Made by a program: the position numbers and the translations under genes. Under the pieces are notes generated by a model, which worked only from the letters and a program-made list of their open reading frames with translations, did no database searches and was not told where the DNA came from. A stretch of DNA of 64,000 bases from Trichocladium uniseriatum (Eukaryota; Ascomycota; Sordariomycetes; Sordariales; Chaetomiaceae). Positions 42,785 to 54,900 of the stretch are shown here, one piece after another. Positions within the stretch are counted from its first letter, which is position 1. Every line of letters begins with the position of its first letter. The DNA is taken from NCBI GenBank assembly GCA_017139535.1, contig WOUO01000005.1:248001-312000 (forward strand), read 5' to 3'.

Positions 42785-44288
42785 ATGGCCCCTTGCGCTA
42801 CCGGCGAGTCGGCGCCAATGCACCTACCCGCCGCCTCAAAGTCGACCATCAATGCATCCGTCTTGTACGGTCCGCGCGATCTGCGACTGGTAAAGCTTAT
42901 TTTCTTCTGCCATCCTTACCCCTGCCGCCCCCAACCCAAACCCTGGGTTACACAGATACCGGCCCCGGCCCGATGTTTTGGCCCGCCACATCACGTCCAC
43001 CCATCCATACTCTCGGTGCCCGGCTAACCGTACCTTTATTCAGGAACAACGGGGTATCGAGGATCCCGGCATTGGCGAGCTGCAGATTTCCGTCAAGACC
43101 ACTGGCATCTGCGGGTCTGATGTGTCCTACTACAAGAAGTTCGCCAACGGCGACCTCTGTGCCTGCATGCCCCTTTCGCTCGGCCACGAGTCGTCGGGAA
43201 CTGTCGCCGCCATTGGCCCGCAGGTGACGGGCTTCAACATTGGTGACCGCGTCGCCCTCGAGGTCGGCATCCCCTGTAGCCAGTGCGGTATCTGCCGCGA
43301 GGGCAGGTATAACCTCTGCAAGCGCATGAGATTCAGGAGTAGCGCCAAATCCGTCCCGCATTTCCAGGGAACGTTGCAGGAGCGCATCAACCACCCAGCT
43401 GTGTGGTGTCACAAGTACGTTCCTGGCTACGACTTCAGCTGTCATGATGCTAACAGACCCAGGCTCCCCGACAACATCTCGTTTGATGCCGCTGCGCTGC
43501 TGGAGCCGCTCTCTGTCGCCATCCATGCTGTCAACCGCGCAAGGCCCGCCCCTGGCTCGTCTGCCCTGGTCCTGGGAGCTGGTGCTGTTGGTCTGCTCAC
43601 CGCAGCAATGGCCAGGCAATCTGGCTGCTCGACCGTGACCATTGCCGACATTGACCAGGGACGTGTCGACTTTGCCATCGCAAAGGGCTTCGCAACACAC
43701 GGCTACGTCGTGCCGGGTCTGTCGCAGGCCTCGTCGAGCGCCTCGTCGATATATAACGGCAGCTCTGGCACGTCCACCCCGCTAGACGGCGCCATGACCC
43801 CCGGGAGCACCTTCTCGTTCCAGAGCCAGCTGGACCGCGCCAAGGCGCTTGCTGCCGACATGCTCGCGCTGACGAGCGCCTCAAGTCCTCTGCTCGTCGA
43901 CGACGAGGACGACGGCGTCGACGTGGCTTTTGAGTGCACCGGCAAGGAGGTGTGCATGCATACCTCGCTCTATGCCACGCGCGCGGGCGGCAAGGTGGTC
44001 ATGGTCGGCATGGGAACCCCGATCCAGACGCTACCTCTGTCGGTGGCCCACCTGCGCGAGATTGACATCCTGGGCATCTTCCGGTACGCCAACACGTACG
44101 CCACCGGCATCCGGCTGCTCTGCGCGCGGGATCGCGTGGCCCCCGGCGGCTACGTCCTCCCGAATTTAGACGACATGGTCACGCACCGGTTCAAGGGACT
44201 GGAGAATGCCCATCGGGCGTTTGAGCTGGCCAGCCAGACTTTTGACGACGAGGGGAACCTGGTGCTCAAGGTGGTCATTGAGGCTTAG
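42785..44288 (+). CDS. Zinc-dependent polyol (sorbitol/xylitol-type) dehydrogenase
   Basis: Exons 42785-42889, 43044-43414 and 43463-44288 give 433 residues of the medium-chain dehydrogenase family. The catalytic zinc ligands are visible in GICGSDV (Cys58) and LGHESSG (His83-Glu84), and the structural zinc cysteines lie in PCSQCGICREGRYNLC (113, 116, 119, 127). A Rossmann fold follows (VLGAGAVGLLTA), with a later ECTGKE segment. Such enzymes oxidise sugar alcohols with NAD(P)+ in the cytosol. The exact polyol is uncertain, and the GIFRYANTY segment does not let me choose between sorbitol, xylitol and arabinitol. The protein is longer than the usual 350-380 residues because of a Ser/Gly/Thr-rich insert of about 60 residues inside the Rossmann domain. 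The second splice (CHK/LPDN) restores the normal family sequence. Confidence 0.88.
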
Positions 44289-45082
44289 GGGTAAAAGCGT
44301 GATGACTCTATGCTCTGTTTTTGGGATCTTTGCGTCTGTTTTTTAATCTCGGTATACCCGATCGCAAACAACGATAGATGGACTGGGCGGATGGGTAAAG
44401 CGGATGGGTAATGAGCGGGCATGGTTTGCAATTGGGTTTGTTTTTAGAGCGTGTTCTGGCGCAACGAGGACTGGATAGACTTGGGATAGGCTTTATTTGG
44501 ATCTGCTTTGGATCGTTATTCTTTTGCCGGCTGCTGTGAGCGTGAGGGAGTTCGGGGCGTTGCCCAAAAACAGGAGGTCGCCTCTGGGTTTGAATAGGTC
44601 GGCATGTCCGTCATGGCTGTATTGGAGGCGCGACCGGTCTCAGACTGCAGTTCCCTTAAAATTGCCATATACTGTCATATACCCCGTATCGTTTGACTGG
44701 TCCAGTGTCGTCCATATATGAATGTCCTATTGGTATCTATGGCTGGTTCGTAACAGCAACAGACCCCTATCTAGACCATCCCGCTCTATGCAGCAGCCTT
44801 GAAAGCCTGCGATTGCTTTTGAGGGTGCCATTCCAAAACGCAAAATCATGTAAAGTAGCAACCGTCTCCAACGCCTGATAAAAAAGCTCAAACCACGCCG
44901 TCCGTGCGAGATGCAACGTCCCTTTCCTCCCACCGCCAAATCATCATATTCGTCATCATCGTAGTACCGGCTCACCAGAACCGCAGCCCCTTCTTCCTCT
45001 TTCCACCAGCGCCATTATACCAGAACCAAAATAAAGTCCAGAGCACGAGCGCAACGCCCCAAACCCGCCGCACGACTACCCT
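44289..45082. other. Intergenic, convergent 3' ends
   Basis: The region separates the polyol dehydrogenase (+) from CSN6 (-). It is AT-richer than the genes and should hold both 3' UTRs. No feature is supported. Confidence 0.5.
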
Positions 45083-46475
45083 CTAGAAATCGGCAGCGCC
45101 CCCGGCAAACTCAGCCGGCCCCCCAAGCATCGTCGACATGCCGTCAAACTGACCGCCGCCGCCCCGGCCTCCACCACCACCCTGGCGGTTGGGGCGCGCG
45201 GCTTCGATGACGGCAAACTTCTTGCCTGCCTCACGCACCTCGTTTACGCTGGACACGAGGTCGGCCATGAGCGCGGCTAGGTTGACGTCGTTTGTCTCAC
45301 GCTGAATCTCGTGCTCGAGGGCCGACGTCGATACCGGTGTGACCGCGGCTGCTTGGCTCCTGGGGGAGACGAGGCCGGCGTTGGTGACGAGGGCTTGGAT
45401 CTGGCGGATGATGGTGTTGGAGGGCACCGTGTACTGTCCGTTTGACGCGACCGCGGCGGCGGCGGCAGAGATGGTGGTTTCTGTGCCTGAGGTGAAGGCT
45501 GGTGGGAGCTGCTCCAGGTACGCGATGACGAGGGCCAGGCGGGACTTCATCATCTTGATGGCGTTGTATTTGGCTTGCAGGGCCGACATGAACTCGGCTT
45601 CGGCGCGTGTCAGGTTGGCGTCAAAATTGGTGGGCTGCTCGGCGGCAACGGGCTCGGACTTGGATTTGCTGCTCTCTTCGTAGGCCACGGCTCGGCGCTT
45701 ACCCTTGCCGTCGTCCACGGCGATCTTCTTGTCGAACTGCTCGAGAATGTGCTTCTCGGTCGTGTCGACCGCAGCGTTGGCGCCGCCTTCGCGGATAAAC
45801 TGCATGGCAATCATCTCGGCCTCGCCCGTCTCGGTGGTGTACGGCAGCTTGCGGAACCGGAGGACCATCTTGGCCGGGGCTTCTGCGTCCTTCATCTCCT
45901 TGTCTTCCCCTTCGCCTTCCTTGCGGTTGTCTGCGGCCTCCATGTTGCTCTCGTATACTGTGATGGGGAGGGGGTCGCCTGCCGCGGGGGACAGAATGTC
46001 CTCAATGTGGAACCCAAGCATGACGGCCGACTCGTTGACGGCGCTGATCTGGCGGTGGATGGGGAGATGGAGGGCGGTCGGGCCCGTCTTGGGCACCAGG
46101 GCATACCAGCCGACGAGGTCGAGCTGGGGGCTCTTGTGGACTTGTTTCACTGCGAGCCGGGATTAGTCAAGTGCCACAAGAGAGGATGGAGCACGCACTC
46201 TGGTCGAGGCGGAAGCGGAACCAGTCCTGATCGAGCTCGTAGACGCCATCGGCATTCTTGGCCGACTTGCAGCTGAAGCTGTGCTCAATCGTGACCTCGC
46301 GGCCATTCTGCTGCCCGAGGAGCGCGCCAACCACAGCGCCCTTGAATCCGCGCTGGTATGCGCGGGCGATATAGTCGGAGATCTCGAGGATGGGCAGCGG
46401 GTGCAGCACGACCTGCAGGCCCGAATCCGATGACTTTTGGGTCGACAGCAGCTCGTTTGCTGCCTGTCCCGCCAT
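45083..46475 (-). CDS. csn6: COP9 signalosome subunit 6 (inactive MPN protein)
   Basis: Exons 46475-46199 and 46149-45083 give 447 residues. The MPN domain covers about 18-165 (VVLHPLPILEISDYIARAY, GAVVGALLGQQNGREVTIEHSF, LDLVGWYALV, HRQISAVNESAVMLGF). The JAMM zinc motif of CSN5 is absent, as expected for CSN6, which is structural. The C-terminal helical region (AEAEFMSALQAKYNAIKMMKSRLALVI-like and the later DVNLAALMADLVSSVNEV) fits helical-bundle assembly. The COP9 signalosome removes Nedd8 from cullins and regulates development in filamentous fungi. An acidic, Lys/Glu-rich insert lies inside the MPN domain (about 145-165), and the C-terminus is Gly/Arg-rich (RQGGGGGRGGGGQ). The single intron uses GTGCGT with a CTAAT branch-like motif. 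Confidence 0.9.
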
Positions 46476-47239
46476 GGCTGTGGTGGTTTACTCGGTCTTT
46501 CAGGAAGATGTGATGCAGTCTTGGATTTGTATGGGCGAGGAGCAGGGAGGCGGTCGTCGGTTGGAAGATGTCGCGGGGTTCACAAGGCAGAAGTGCAGCC
46601 TCGCCCCGCTGGAGCTTGAGCTGCTGGCTTGGCAGTGGGGCAATCTGGGCGAGCTTGAGCTGGCGCCAACTGACTGCCAGCTGTTTCGTTTGTTCCTCCC
46701 AAGCTCACTCCTGACAGCAACACCAGCATGCACCTTTGCTATCACTCTTGAGACAGTGGTCATCCTTTTCCCCTTTCCCTTTATTCTTGTCCTTTGCGTT
46801 TCTGTGTCACTGAGAGATGCTGCGGCCGAGAATAATCGATTCACTTCTACAGCTGCACCCTCCTGAGGAGCTCTGCGCCTTTACCAGGCACAGGCGCCAT
46901 TTGCTTGTGTGCAATGGCTTCAGGAGTGCGAGTATATCAGAGTCCTGGCCGGCTGTTGACTTCTCCTCTCATTGATGCTGGGACTACGGCGCATAGGCAT
47001 GGTTGCTTCCTTTGGTAACTCTTGCCTTCGGTTCCGGCCCACGCTGAGACATCTCTTGTCATGATCTGCTCGTTGTATGAATGCAAGAGCAAAGGTAGCA
47101 AAGGGATAACATGCTGACAAGCCTTTCACATATCTTGGGTCTATGAGCTAGAACTGGCTGACGGTTAGCAGCGGGTGGCTTCTTTGACTCGTCAAGCGTA
47201 TAACTCGCCAGCCACCTCTCGTATCTATCGCAGCTCTCC
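46476..47239. other. Divergent promoter region
   Basis: The region lies upstream of csn6 (-) and of the proline-rich protein (+). No gene or RNA is supported. Confidence 0.5.
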
Positions 47240-48595
47240 ATGTGCCTCTCAGCATCCATGCAATTCCTGTCTTCACTTGAGCCAACCATGTCCGCTGCCC
47301 CCCAGGAGCAACAGCCTGTAGAGCCCCAGGCGACCGTATCGAGTGCAGAAGCAAACCACATCATACCAGCCAAGAGATCTGCCACAGACGACGAGATCCA
47401 GTTCGTCTCATCGAACCCGGTCAAGAAGAGACGAGAGACTGAAGAAAAGCCCGCCAAAGCAATGGCCCTGCCGCCTTTGACCCCGGCTCCAACGACTGCC
47501 ATTGGCCAGCACATGGCTTCTCAATCCCAGACAACACCTGCCGACCGATGCCGCAGCACGGGCGGCGCAGACCAACCCAATGGGTCTGAGCCGGCGCCCG
47601 ACAACCGCGGGACATCGCTCCCGGCCTTGGAAAACTTTGCCTTTCCCCAGTCTCTCCCCCCAGTGGCCGGGCCGCCCCGTGTCTCCGAGGGGGTATCTCC
47701 CAGGCAGTTCCCACAAGCGCTGCCATCGCTTCCTGGGTTCGAGACGAACACGACCCAGCCCTTCCCGCCTGCCCCCGACGCCCACTCGCAAAACTCAGTC
47801 GGCATCGACCAGATCTCTTGCCTTGACTTCCACGGTGTGCCGACGAACGCGCCTGGATTCGACGTGAGCCGCATTTTCTCAGCTGACGGCGGTATAATGA
47901 GCGGTGTGGAGATGGGCAGTAACACGGGGATGCCCCTTTTCACCTCCCTAAATAACCCCAACGCCATCCCGTTCACCATGTACTCGACGGGCAATATCGT
48001 GCCGATGCCCCAAGCCCACTGCACGAGCCAGCCGACTACATCATTCACCCCTACCCCAATGCAGAGCCCGCTTCGTCACAGTGGCGCGTCTGTCCCCGGC
48101 AACGCGAAGCATCAGCATCTGCCCGGAGACCCGCACGGGCACAATATCACGCCATCTCCAACTCCTGGGAGCAAACCATGGTGCCTCCATTGCGCCCGAC
48201 TCCGGCAAGACGCCGTTCGCCAGACCCAGGGACCTCGACTCGCAGGAGACGCCGCCCACCCGCACCACCCAGCAAACTACCACCACGGCGGCGGCTATCA
48301 GGTGCCTCACAAACCAACCAGCAACCCGTCCACGCCCTCGACTCTCACCCATCCAGGACCGACCCCTCGCTCAAACCCGGCAGGCGGGCAGTCGGCACGC
48401 CGAGACAGACAGCCACCCGTCCCGTTCCCGGTGCCAGCCCGCCCCAACCTCGTCCTAGATATCGCCGAGACGGTTCAAGCAATCTTTCCGTATGTCCAGG
48501 TTGGTGCCCGGCACGGCATTGCGCCGGCTAAGGTGGCCGAGGTGGTGTCGGGCATGCTGATGCGTGGGTCGGCGCGGCCTCCAGCAGCCGGGTGA
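47240..48595 (+). CDS. Proline-rich protein of unknown function
   Basis: An uninterrupted frame of 451 residues starts at ATG 47240; the ATG at 47288 (MSAAPQEQQPVEP) is an equally good start. The protein is mostly disordered and rich in Pro, Ser, Thr and Gln. A basic cluster NPVKKRRETEEK could be a nuclear localisation signal. A single CxxC pair occurs in PWCLHCARLRQDAVRQ. The only ordered-looking part is a C-terminal helix-rich segment of about 40 residues (LVLDIAETVQAIFPYVQVG and APAKVAEVVSGML). I do not recognise the family. The length of the frame, the ordered C-terminus and low-complexity composition typical of fungal regulators support it being real. No enzyme motif is seen and function is not assigned. 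Confidence 0.6.
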   Translation: MCLSASMQFLSSLEPTMSAAPQEQQPVEPQATVSSAEANHIIPAKRSATDDEIQFVSSNPVKKRRETEEKPAKAMALPPLTPAPTTAIGQHMASQSQTTPADRCRSTGGADQPNGSEPAPDNRGTSLPALENFAFPQSLPPVAGPPRVSEGVSPRQFPQALPSLPGFETNTTQPFPPAPDAHSQNSVGIDQISCLDFHGVPTNAPGFDVSRIFSADGGIMSGVEMGSNTGMPLFTSLNNPNAIPFTMYSTGNIVPMPQAHCTSQPTTSFTPTPMQSPLRHSGASVPGNAKHQHLPGDPHGHNITPSPTPGSKPWCLHCARLRQDAVRQTQGPRLAGDAAHPHHPANYHHGGGYQVPHKPTSNPSTPSTLTHPGPTPRSNPAGGQSARRDRQPPVPFPVPARPNLVLDIAETVQAIFPYVQVGARHGIAPAKVAEVVSGMLMRGSARPPAAG

Positions 48596-49863
48596 GAGGC
48601 AGCGGTTTCTGGGAAGGCTAAGCCGCTGGAGAGGAATGCGGGTGCTTGTTTGTACAAGACGGGGTGTTTGCGGTTTTGGAGGCCCTGAGATTAGCTCGTT
48701 TGGCTCAGCCATGCGCTTGGTTGACGACGCGGAGACTGATGAGGGGGGCGGGAATTGCGTATTGCCAGCTTTAGTTATTTGGGCACATTACGGAGGACTC
48801 ACCCCTTGACGGAGTCACGATAGGAATTGGAGATGATAGATTTAGAGATTCATGGTCGGCGATGATGTACCTAACCGGCTTGCCCGAAGAGTCGCACAGT
48901 TGCCTGTCTGGTCGTGGCTTCCGTAGTTCGTTTAAGCACAGCATTTCTGTTGAGCCTCTGTTGAGCTCCGTGACCTCGGCCGCTACTTCCTTCGATGTCC
49001 ACTAGACTTAGCTTGATCAGCCAAACCTGCCAACTTCAAACACCGACAAGTCAACTACCTGCCTCGGCCTCGCATCACATGCTTCATGCTCCCAATTGAC
49101 GAGTCCAAGCCTCACCCAAGCATTCCACGATACGATTTGCATGCGAGGACACGGACGGCAGAGACGACAGCGACGGCAAGGTAACCGACGGATATCCGCC
49201 CGGATCGACAGCCAAGACGAAGAGTCTGCACGACCTCGGCGCCGCTGCCTATGCGGGCCAAGACACGGCCTTGGCTCCACCCGGCGCCCGAATGGCCCCA
49301 TTTACGGATCACCCGCGGCAAGGTTCATCCCGTTGCACCGAGGAAACTTGGAACCCCTGCCCCCCACGACCGCCCAAACAGAACGTGGGCTCCGCGCGTG
49401 CAGGAGGATGCGGGGCAGGCAATACAGAGGTCGCGTCAACTCTGGTTGGTCTGGCGCCATCTATAAGTGGCAAAGATCCTTTGAGAGATCCTTCGTCCCT
49501 TCTGCCGGATCCCTGCTGCCGTGTGAACCTTCTCAGCATGGGAGTGATCGTCCGCCCTGCAGCCCTCGAACTCCTGGCAGACCGGCACACCTTGGCCCGG
49601 CCGGTTTCTTCTCGCCCCTGCTATCTCTATCTCCCTTTGCTCGTCCCAACCGGTCGCAACCTTCCGTTGAAATACAGCCTCGGACTAAGTACCCGACCCA
49701 GTGGAGACGGATCACACGCTCTCCATGACCTTTGTCGTCGAGTTCTTCTCCCTCCTTCTCAAACAGATATACTGAGCCCGGTCCGTTCACACCACGGTCT
49801 GAGCGCATCCACACCACACACCAGGCGATCAACATCGCCGCGCCCACCCTAGGCGTCGTTTTA
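48596..49863. other. Promoter region of the amino-acid permease
   Basis: This is about 1.27 kb between two plus-strand genes, with short overlapping frames only. The frame of the permease is open upstream to 49732 but has no earlier ATG. No further feature is supported. Confidence 0.45.
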
Positions 49864-51737
49864 ATGGCATCGACAGGTGTCGATGTGGAGGGTGCCCGCT
49901 TGTCGGGCTCTCTGAAGGAGACGCGGGGATTCGTCCCGGAGAAGGGCATCCCTGGAGATGGCTCACCCGAGACTGCTTCGGTCGGCAGCGTCCGCGACGA
50001 CCACACGCACCGGACGCTCAAGTCGCGCCATATCCAGCTCATCGGTTCGTCCCGAGACCCCATCGGCTCCTGACTCGCTCCCGACTGACCGTATCGCAGG
50101 CATTGGAGGCACCATTGGTACCGCCCTCTATGTCAACATAGGAAAGGGGCTTATCGCCGGCGGGCCCGCGAGCTTGTTCCTTGCGTTCACGATATGGTGC
50201 TCCTTCATCCTCGCCGTGACGCTGTGCATGGCCGAGATGGTGACGTTCCTACCCATCTCGTCACCTTTTATCCGGTTTGCCGGCCGATACGTCGACGAGG
50301 CCTTTGGCTTCGCCGCTGGATGGAACTTTTTCATCTTCGAGGCGGCCATGGTGCCGTTTGAGATTACGGCCTGCAATGTCATTATCCACTACTGGAGTGA
50401 CGCAGTCCCGGCGGGCGGCATAATTGCCATTATGATTGTGCTCTACGGGTAGGTACCCTGTCTGCCCCCACAGAACGCCGCTGACCAGCTAGCCTTATCA
50501 ATGTCCTTGCGGTCAAGTGGTATGGAGAGGTTGAATTCTGGGCCGCCCTGGGCAAGATGCTGCTCATCATTGGCCTCTTGATCTTTACGTTCATCGTCAT
50601 GGTCGGCGGCAATCCTCTCGGAGACCGGTTTGGCTTCCGGTACTGGCGGGATCCCGGCTCGTTTGTGGAGCTGTATCACAGCGGCGACCTCGGACGCTTC
50701 CTGGGCTTCCTCCAGTGCCTCATCCAGGCGTCCTTCACCATTGCGGGCCCAGACTACGTCTCCATGGCGGCTGGCGAGGCCGAGAACCCGCGCGTGGTTA
50801 TGCCGCGAGCGTTCAATGCGGTCTTTTACCGCCTGACCGCCTTTTTCGTGCTCGGCTCCCTCGCCGTCGGCATCCTCGTGCCGTCCAACGACCAGGAGCT
50901 AAAGGCCGCCTTTGACTCAAACCTCCCCGGCGCCGCAGCGAGTCCCTACGTCGTGGCCATGAACCGGCTCAAGATCCGCGTGCTCCCAGACATTGTCAAC
51001 GCCATGGTGTTGACGGCGGCCTTTTCGGCGGGCAACAGCTACGTCTACTGCGCCTCGCGCTCCTTATACGGGCTCGCCCTCGAGGGCAAGGCGCCCCAGC
51101 TCTTTACGCGCTGCACCTCCAAGGGCGTGCCCATCTACAGCGTGCTCCTCGTGCTGCTCATTGCGTTTCTGGCCTTTTTGCAGGTGTCCAACAGCGCGGC
51201 CGTTGTGCTGCAGTGGTTTGTCAACCTCGTCACGGCCAGCCAGCTCATCAACTTTAGCGTCATGTGCGTCACGTACATTCGCTTCCACGCGGCTCTCAAG
51301 GCACAGGGCATCAGCCGCGACACGCTGCCGTACCGCGCCATGCTGCAGCCGTATGCGGCCTGGTATGCGCTCACGGGGTGCTTCATCATGACGTTTGTGG
51401 GCGGCTATACCGTGTTTCTGCCCGGCAAATGGGACATTCCGACATTTTTATTCTCGTGAGTTGTTTGCCTGCCCCTGATCATGCATCGCTGACTCTCCAG
51501 GTACACCATGATTGGCATCTGCCCGCTCTTCTACCTTGGGTGGAAGATCTTGAAGAAGACCAAGATCCACGCAGCGCACGAGATCGACCTGCAGAAGAAC
51601 ATGGACGAGATTGCCGAGTACGAGCGCAACTACGTGCCGAGCCCGCCCAAGTGAGTTCTCCCCTCTCAAACTTTGCACATCCGCTTACACGCCGTAGGAA
51701 CATGTATGAGAGGGTCTTGGACTTTCTGTTTGGATAG
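49864..51737 (+). CDS. Amino-acid permease (APC superfamily, YAT family)
   Basis: Five exons (49864-50044, 50100-50448, 50493-51455, 51501-51650, 51698-51737) give 560 residues. A hydrophilic N-terminus (about 55 residues) leads into RTLKSRHIQLIGIGGTIGTALYV, the conserved start of helix 1 in yeast-type amino-acid transporters. About 12 membrane segments follow. The conserved motifs SFTIAGPDYVSMAAGEAENPR and the helix-8 region AAFSAGNSYVYCASRSLYGLALEGKAP are clear. These proteins import amino acids with protons across the plasma membrane; the specificity cannot be read. The C-terminal tail includes a charged KKTKIHAAHEIDL segment and ends FLFG after a 13-codon last exon. All introns are 44-55 nt with regular signals. 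Position 49864 is the only in-frame ATG before the core. Confidence 0.9.
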
Positions 51738-51749
51738 ACGGTGGGGGGT

Positions 51750-51845
51750 CTATGCTCTTACGCTAGGCGTTGCGGGGTACACACCTATGCTCTTACCGAT
51801 GGATGGATGCTGCGGGGTATACACCTATGCTCTTTCGATAGACGT
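51750..51845. repeat. 35-40 bp tandem repeat in the permease 3' region
   Basis: Units begin CTATGCTCTTAC at 51750, 51785 and 51825. The first two are 35 and 40 bp and share CTATGCTCTTAC and TGCGGGGTAYACAC blocks; the third is partial. The array starts 13 bp after the permease stop codon, so it is probably in the 3' UTR. Confidence 0.8.
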
Positions 51846-51987
51846 CAGCGCTATAGACGTATGTAGCAGTAGGCAGCAGCAGTAGAGAGTAGTAGACATG
51901 CACCAGCGGGATGCCGATGCTGCAAGGCATGATAGGCTTTCAATAGAGATACCCCAAAACAGTCCCATTCAGACATCGCTATTTGAA

Positions 51988-54900
51988 TCATGTCCTTGGA
52001 CTCCTCAAGAAGCCCACAACGCCACCGCAGTACCCAACCAAGTCGTCCAGCCGGTCGCGCTCCCGCGCTTGGTGCTCCTTCCACTGGCCGAGCGCGCCCA
52101 GCAGCGACTCGTTGGCCATGACCAGGTCAAAGTGCAGCCGCAAAAAGACTGTCATCCACGCCTGCGTCAGCTCGTAGTCACGCCGCGCCACGAGCCGGCT
52201 GGTCAGCGCCCTGATAAAGTGCAGCATCTCGTTGGACGCGTCGTCGCCGTCGCCAATGGAGAGCGAGCGCAATTCGAGGTCCGCAGCCGAGGGCGGCAGG
52301 GATTTGAGGTGGTCAATGAATTCCGTGTCTGTGGCTGTCAGTACAAATAAACGGGCATTGAACAGATGAATACTCACAATCTCCTGATGCGCCCCCGACA
52401 AGCAGCTTTGAGGTAAGCGCCTGCTCGGCCCTCGTCCGGTCCAGCTGCGTGATCCGCGACGCGCCGCTCTCAGCCGCGCCCTCATCCTCCTTCTTGTCCG
52501 GCGCGGGCACGAGCGGATTCGCGCCGCCGACCGACGGCAAAAAGAAGGGCGCCTTCTCGGGCGCCTTGGGCGGCTCCTTGGGCTTGTTGCGCGCCTTGAT
52601 CAGGTCAATGTGCAGCAGCGTCTGCCAGCGGCTCTTGGGCACCAGGCTGAGCGTCATCATGTCGGCGCTGAGCTGGTCGAGCACCGGCGCCGCCACGCCA
52701 TCGTCTTGCTCGGCGTCTTGGTCCTCAGCCGCGTCGTCAAAGGCGGCCTCGATCAGGCCCTGGCCGCCCTCGCCCGACGTCGTGGGCGCGGCGACGGTGC
52801 CAATCTCCTTATCCGAGATTTGGCGCGTCGGCACGTGCTTGAAGAGGGTGCGGTTGGTCCAGAGCTGCACGCCGAGAGAGCCGTCGACGGCGCCGGCGAG
52901 GTACTCGCCCGTGGCGGAGAAGGCCAGGGCCGTGCAGGGCTTCTCGAGGCGGAAGGCGTCGATAAGGTGCGAGGTGGGCAGGTCCCAGACGCGGACGACG
53001 GAATCCTGCGAGGCGGCGACGATCCAGCGGCCGTCGTTGGAGAAGCAAAAGTCGTTGATGTCGCCGCGGCAGCCCCAAAACTCTCTGATGGTCTGCTTGG
53101 TCTCGACGTCGACGACCCGGATCGAGTGGTCGTCGCAGGCAAACGCGATGAGGTCGTTGCCCGGGTAGTAGCGGCACGCTGTGATCCTCGTCATGGGCGC
53201 CCAGTCGATCTCGTCGACGAGGCTGCCCGTGACAAAGTCCCAAAACTTGATCTTGCCGTCGAGCGAGCACGAGATGACGGTCCGGTTGAGCGAGTCGACC
53301 ACGAGACCCGTCACGGCCTTGGTGTGCCGCCCTGTGCCGGGCGCAAACGTCTTTTTGGCGCGCGTCTGGAGCTGGCTGACCTGGTCTAGCGCCTTGAGCT
53401 GCTGCATCTTGAGCTGGCGCAGCTGCGCGGGCGTGAGCCTCGAGGGGAACCGCTGCCGGTGCTTTCCCGACTGCAGGTTGAACATGTCGATGCTGCCCCC
53501 GGCCGAGCCGACCAGGGCGAAGCTGCCGCAGGGGCTGATGGACACGGTCGAGACGTTTTCACCGTCACCCGTCTTGAAGGCCCACCGGCCGGCTCGCCTC
53601 CTGCCCCAGAACCAGGTGCGCGCATAGGGGTCGTCCTTGTGGGCCGTGACGACGCTCTCCCAGCCCGTCATGCCGCTGAGCTCGGCGCTCGTGAGCTTGT
53701 TCTTGTCGTTGCCCTTGTCCCAGATGGCCTGCTTCCCCGGCATGGCGCCCATGCCGCCGTCACGGTTCAGGGAGGAGGCGATGCAGGTGATTTCCGGCGC
53801 CTTGAGGTCTTCCAGAGTAGTAGTGGGGCCGTGCGAGAGGGAGCCGCCCGCGAGGATGCCCATCTTTTTGGCTTTCTTGCGGATGCTGCCCTGGCTGAGC
53901 TCGGCGCTTTGCCCGTCGCGCCGCAAGCTCCAACCCCACAGGCTCCTGTCACGGCCGCCGCTGAGCAGCCACTTGTTGCCGCCCTCGGCGCCTTCGAAAT
54001 CCGAAGGCAAAAATTGCAAGCACTTGACGGGGGCCGCGTGGCCGCTGCGCATGTGCAGGATGCGCGGGACCGGCGAAAAGGGCGATTCGTCAAAGATCCA
54101 CGATTTGAGCGAGTTGTCGAGGCCGCTCGTGACAATGACGGGCTGCCCGGGGAGGAACTCAACCTTGCTGATACCGCCGCGGACGTCTCCGTGCTGAGAG
54201 GGGGGGTTATGCGCGCCGCGGAGCACGCCCATGATCCTCCCGCCCTTGTTGAGGTCCCAAAACGTCACGTCGCCGCTGACACCCGTTGCCGTAGCCATAA
54301 CGCCGTCCTTGCGACCGTCCTGGCCTGCTCCCTGGCCGTCACTGCGGAACGAAATGCAGGTGACGGGCGCGTCGTCGGTGCCTGCGTTGAGCCGCAGGAC
54401 AGGCTTGTCGGTGAGCACGTTCTGTATGACGAGGGGCCCCTCGGAGTAGGCAATCGCGAGCAGGGACAGCGCCGGGGACGGCTGTAGACAGGTGACGGCG
54501 CCGCAGTCTGGCAAAGGCGGGAGGATCGTGTAGATGAGCTTGCCGGTGCTGACGTTCCAAATCTCGACCCACCCATCTCTACGACCGACAAAGATCTTGT
54601 TGAGAAAGGTGGGCATGTTGCAGACGCCGCCGGTCAGCTCGTTGTCGCCCTTCTTGGCCGCGGCAGAGAAGATGGTCGTGTAATGTTCCAGCGTCGTCGA
54701 CTTCCACACCTCGATCCTCGTCAGGGCGCAGGCGACGATCCACGAACCAAAGATGAGGATCTGCTTGATGGGCTGGTCCAGGTCGGCGGGCAGCTGCAGC
54801 TCGGCCACCTTCTTGCCGCGCTGAAACGCCCACAACCCCTGGGGCTCGCCATTGCGCGGGTCGCCCCAGGCAGCAAAGACTTTGTCCTTCCAGGCATAGG

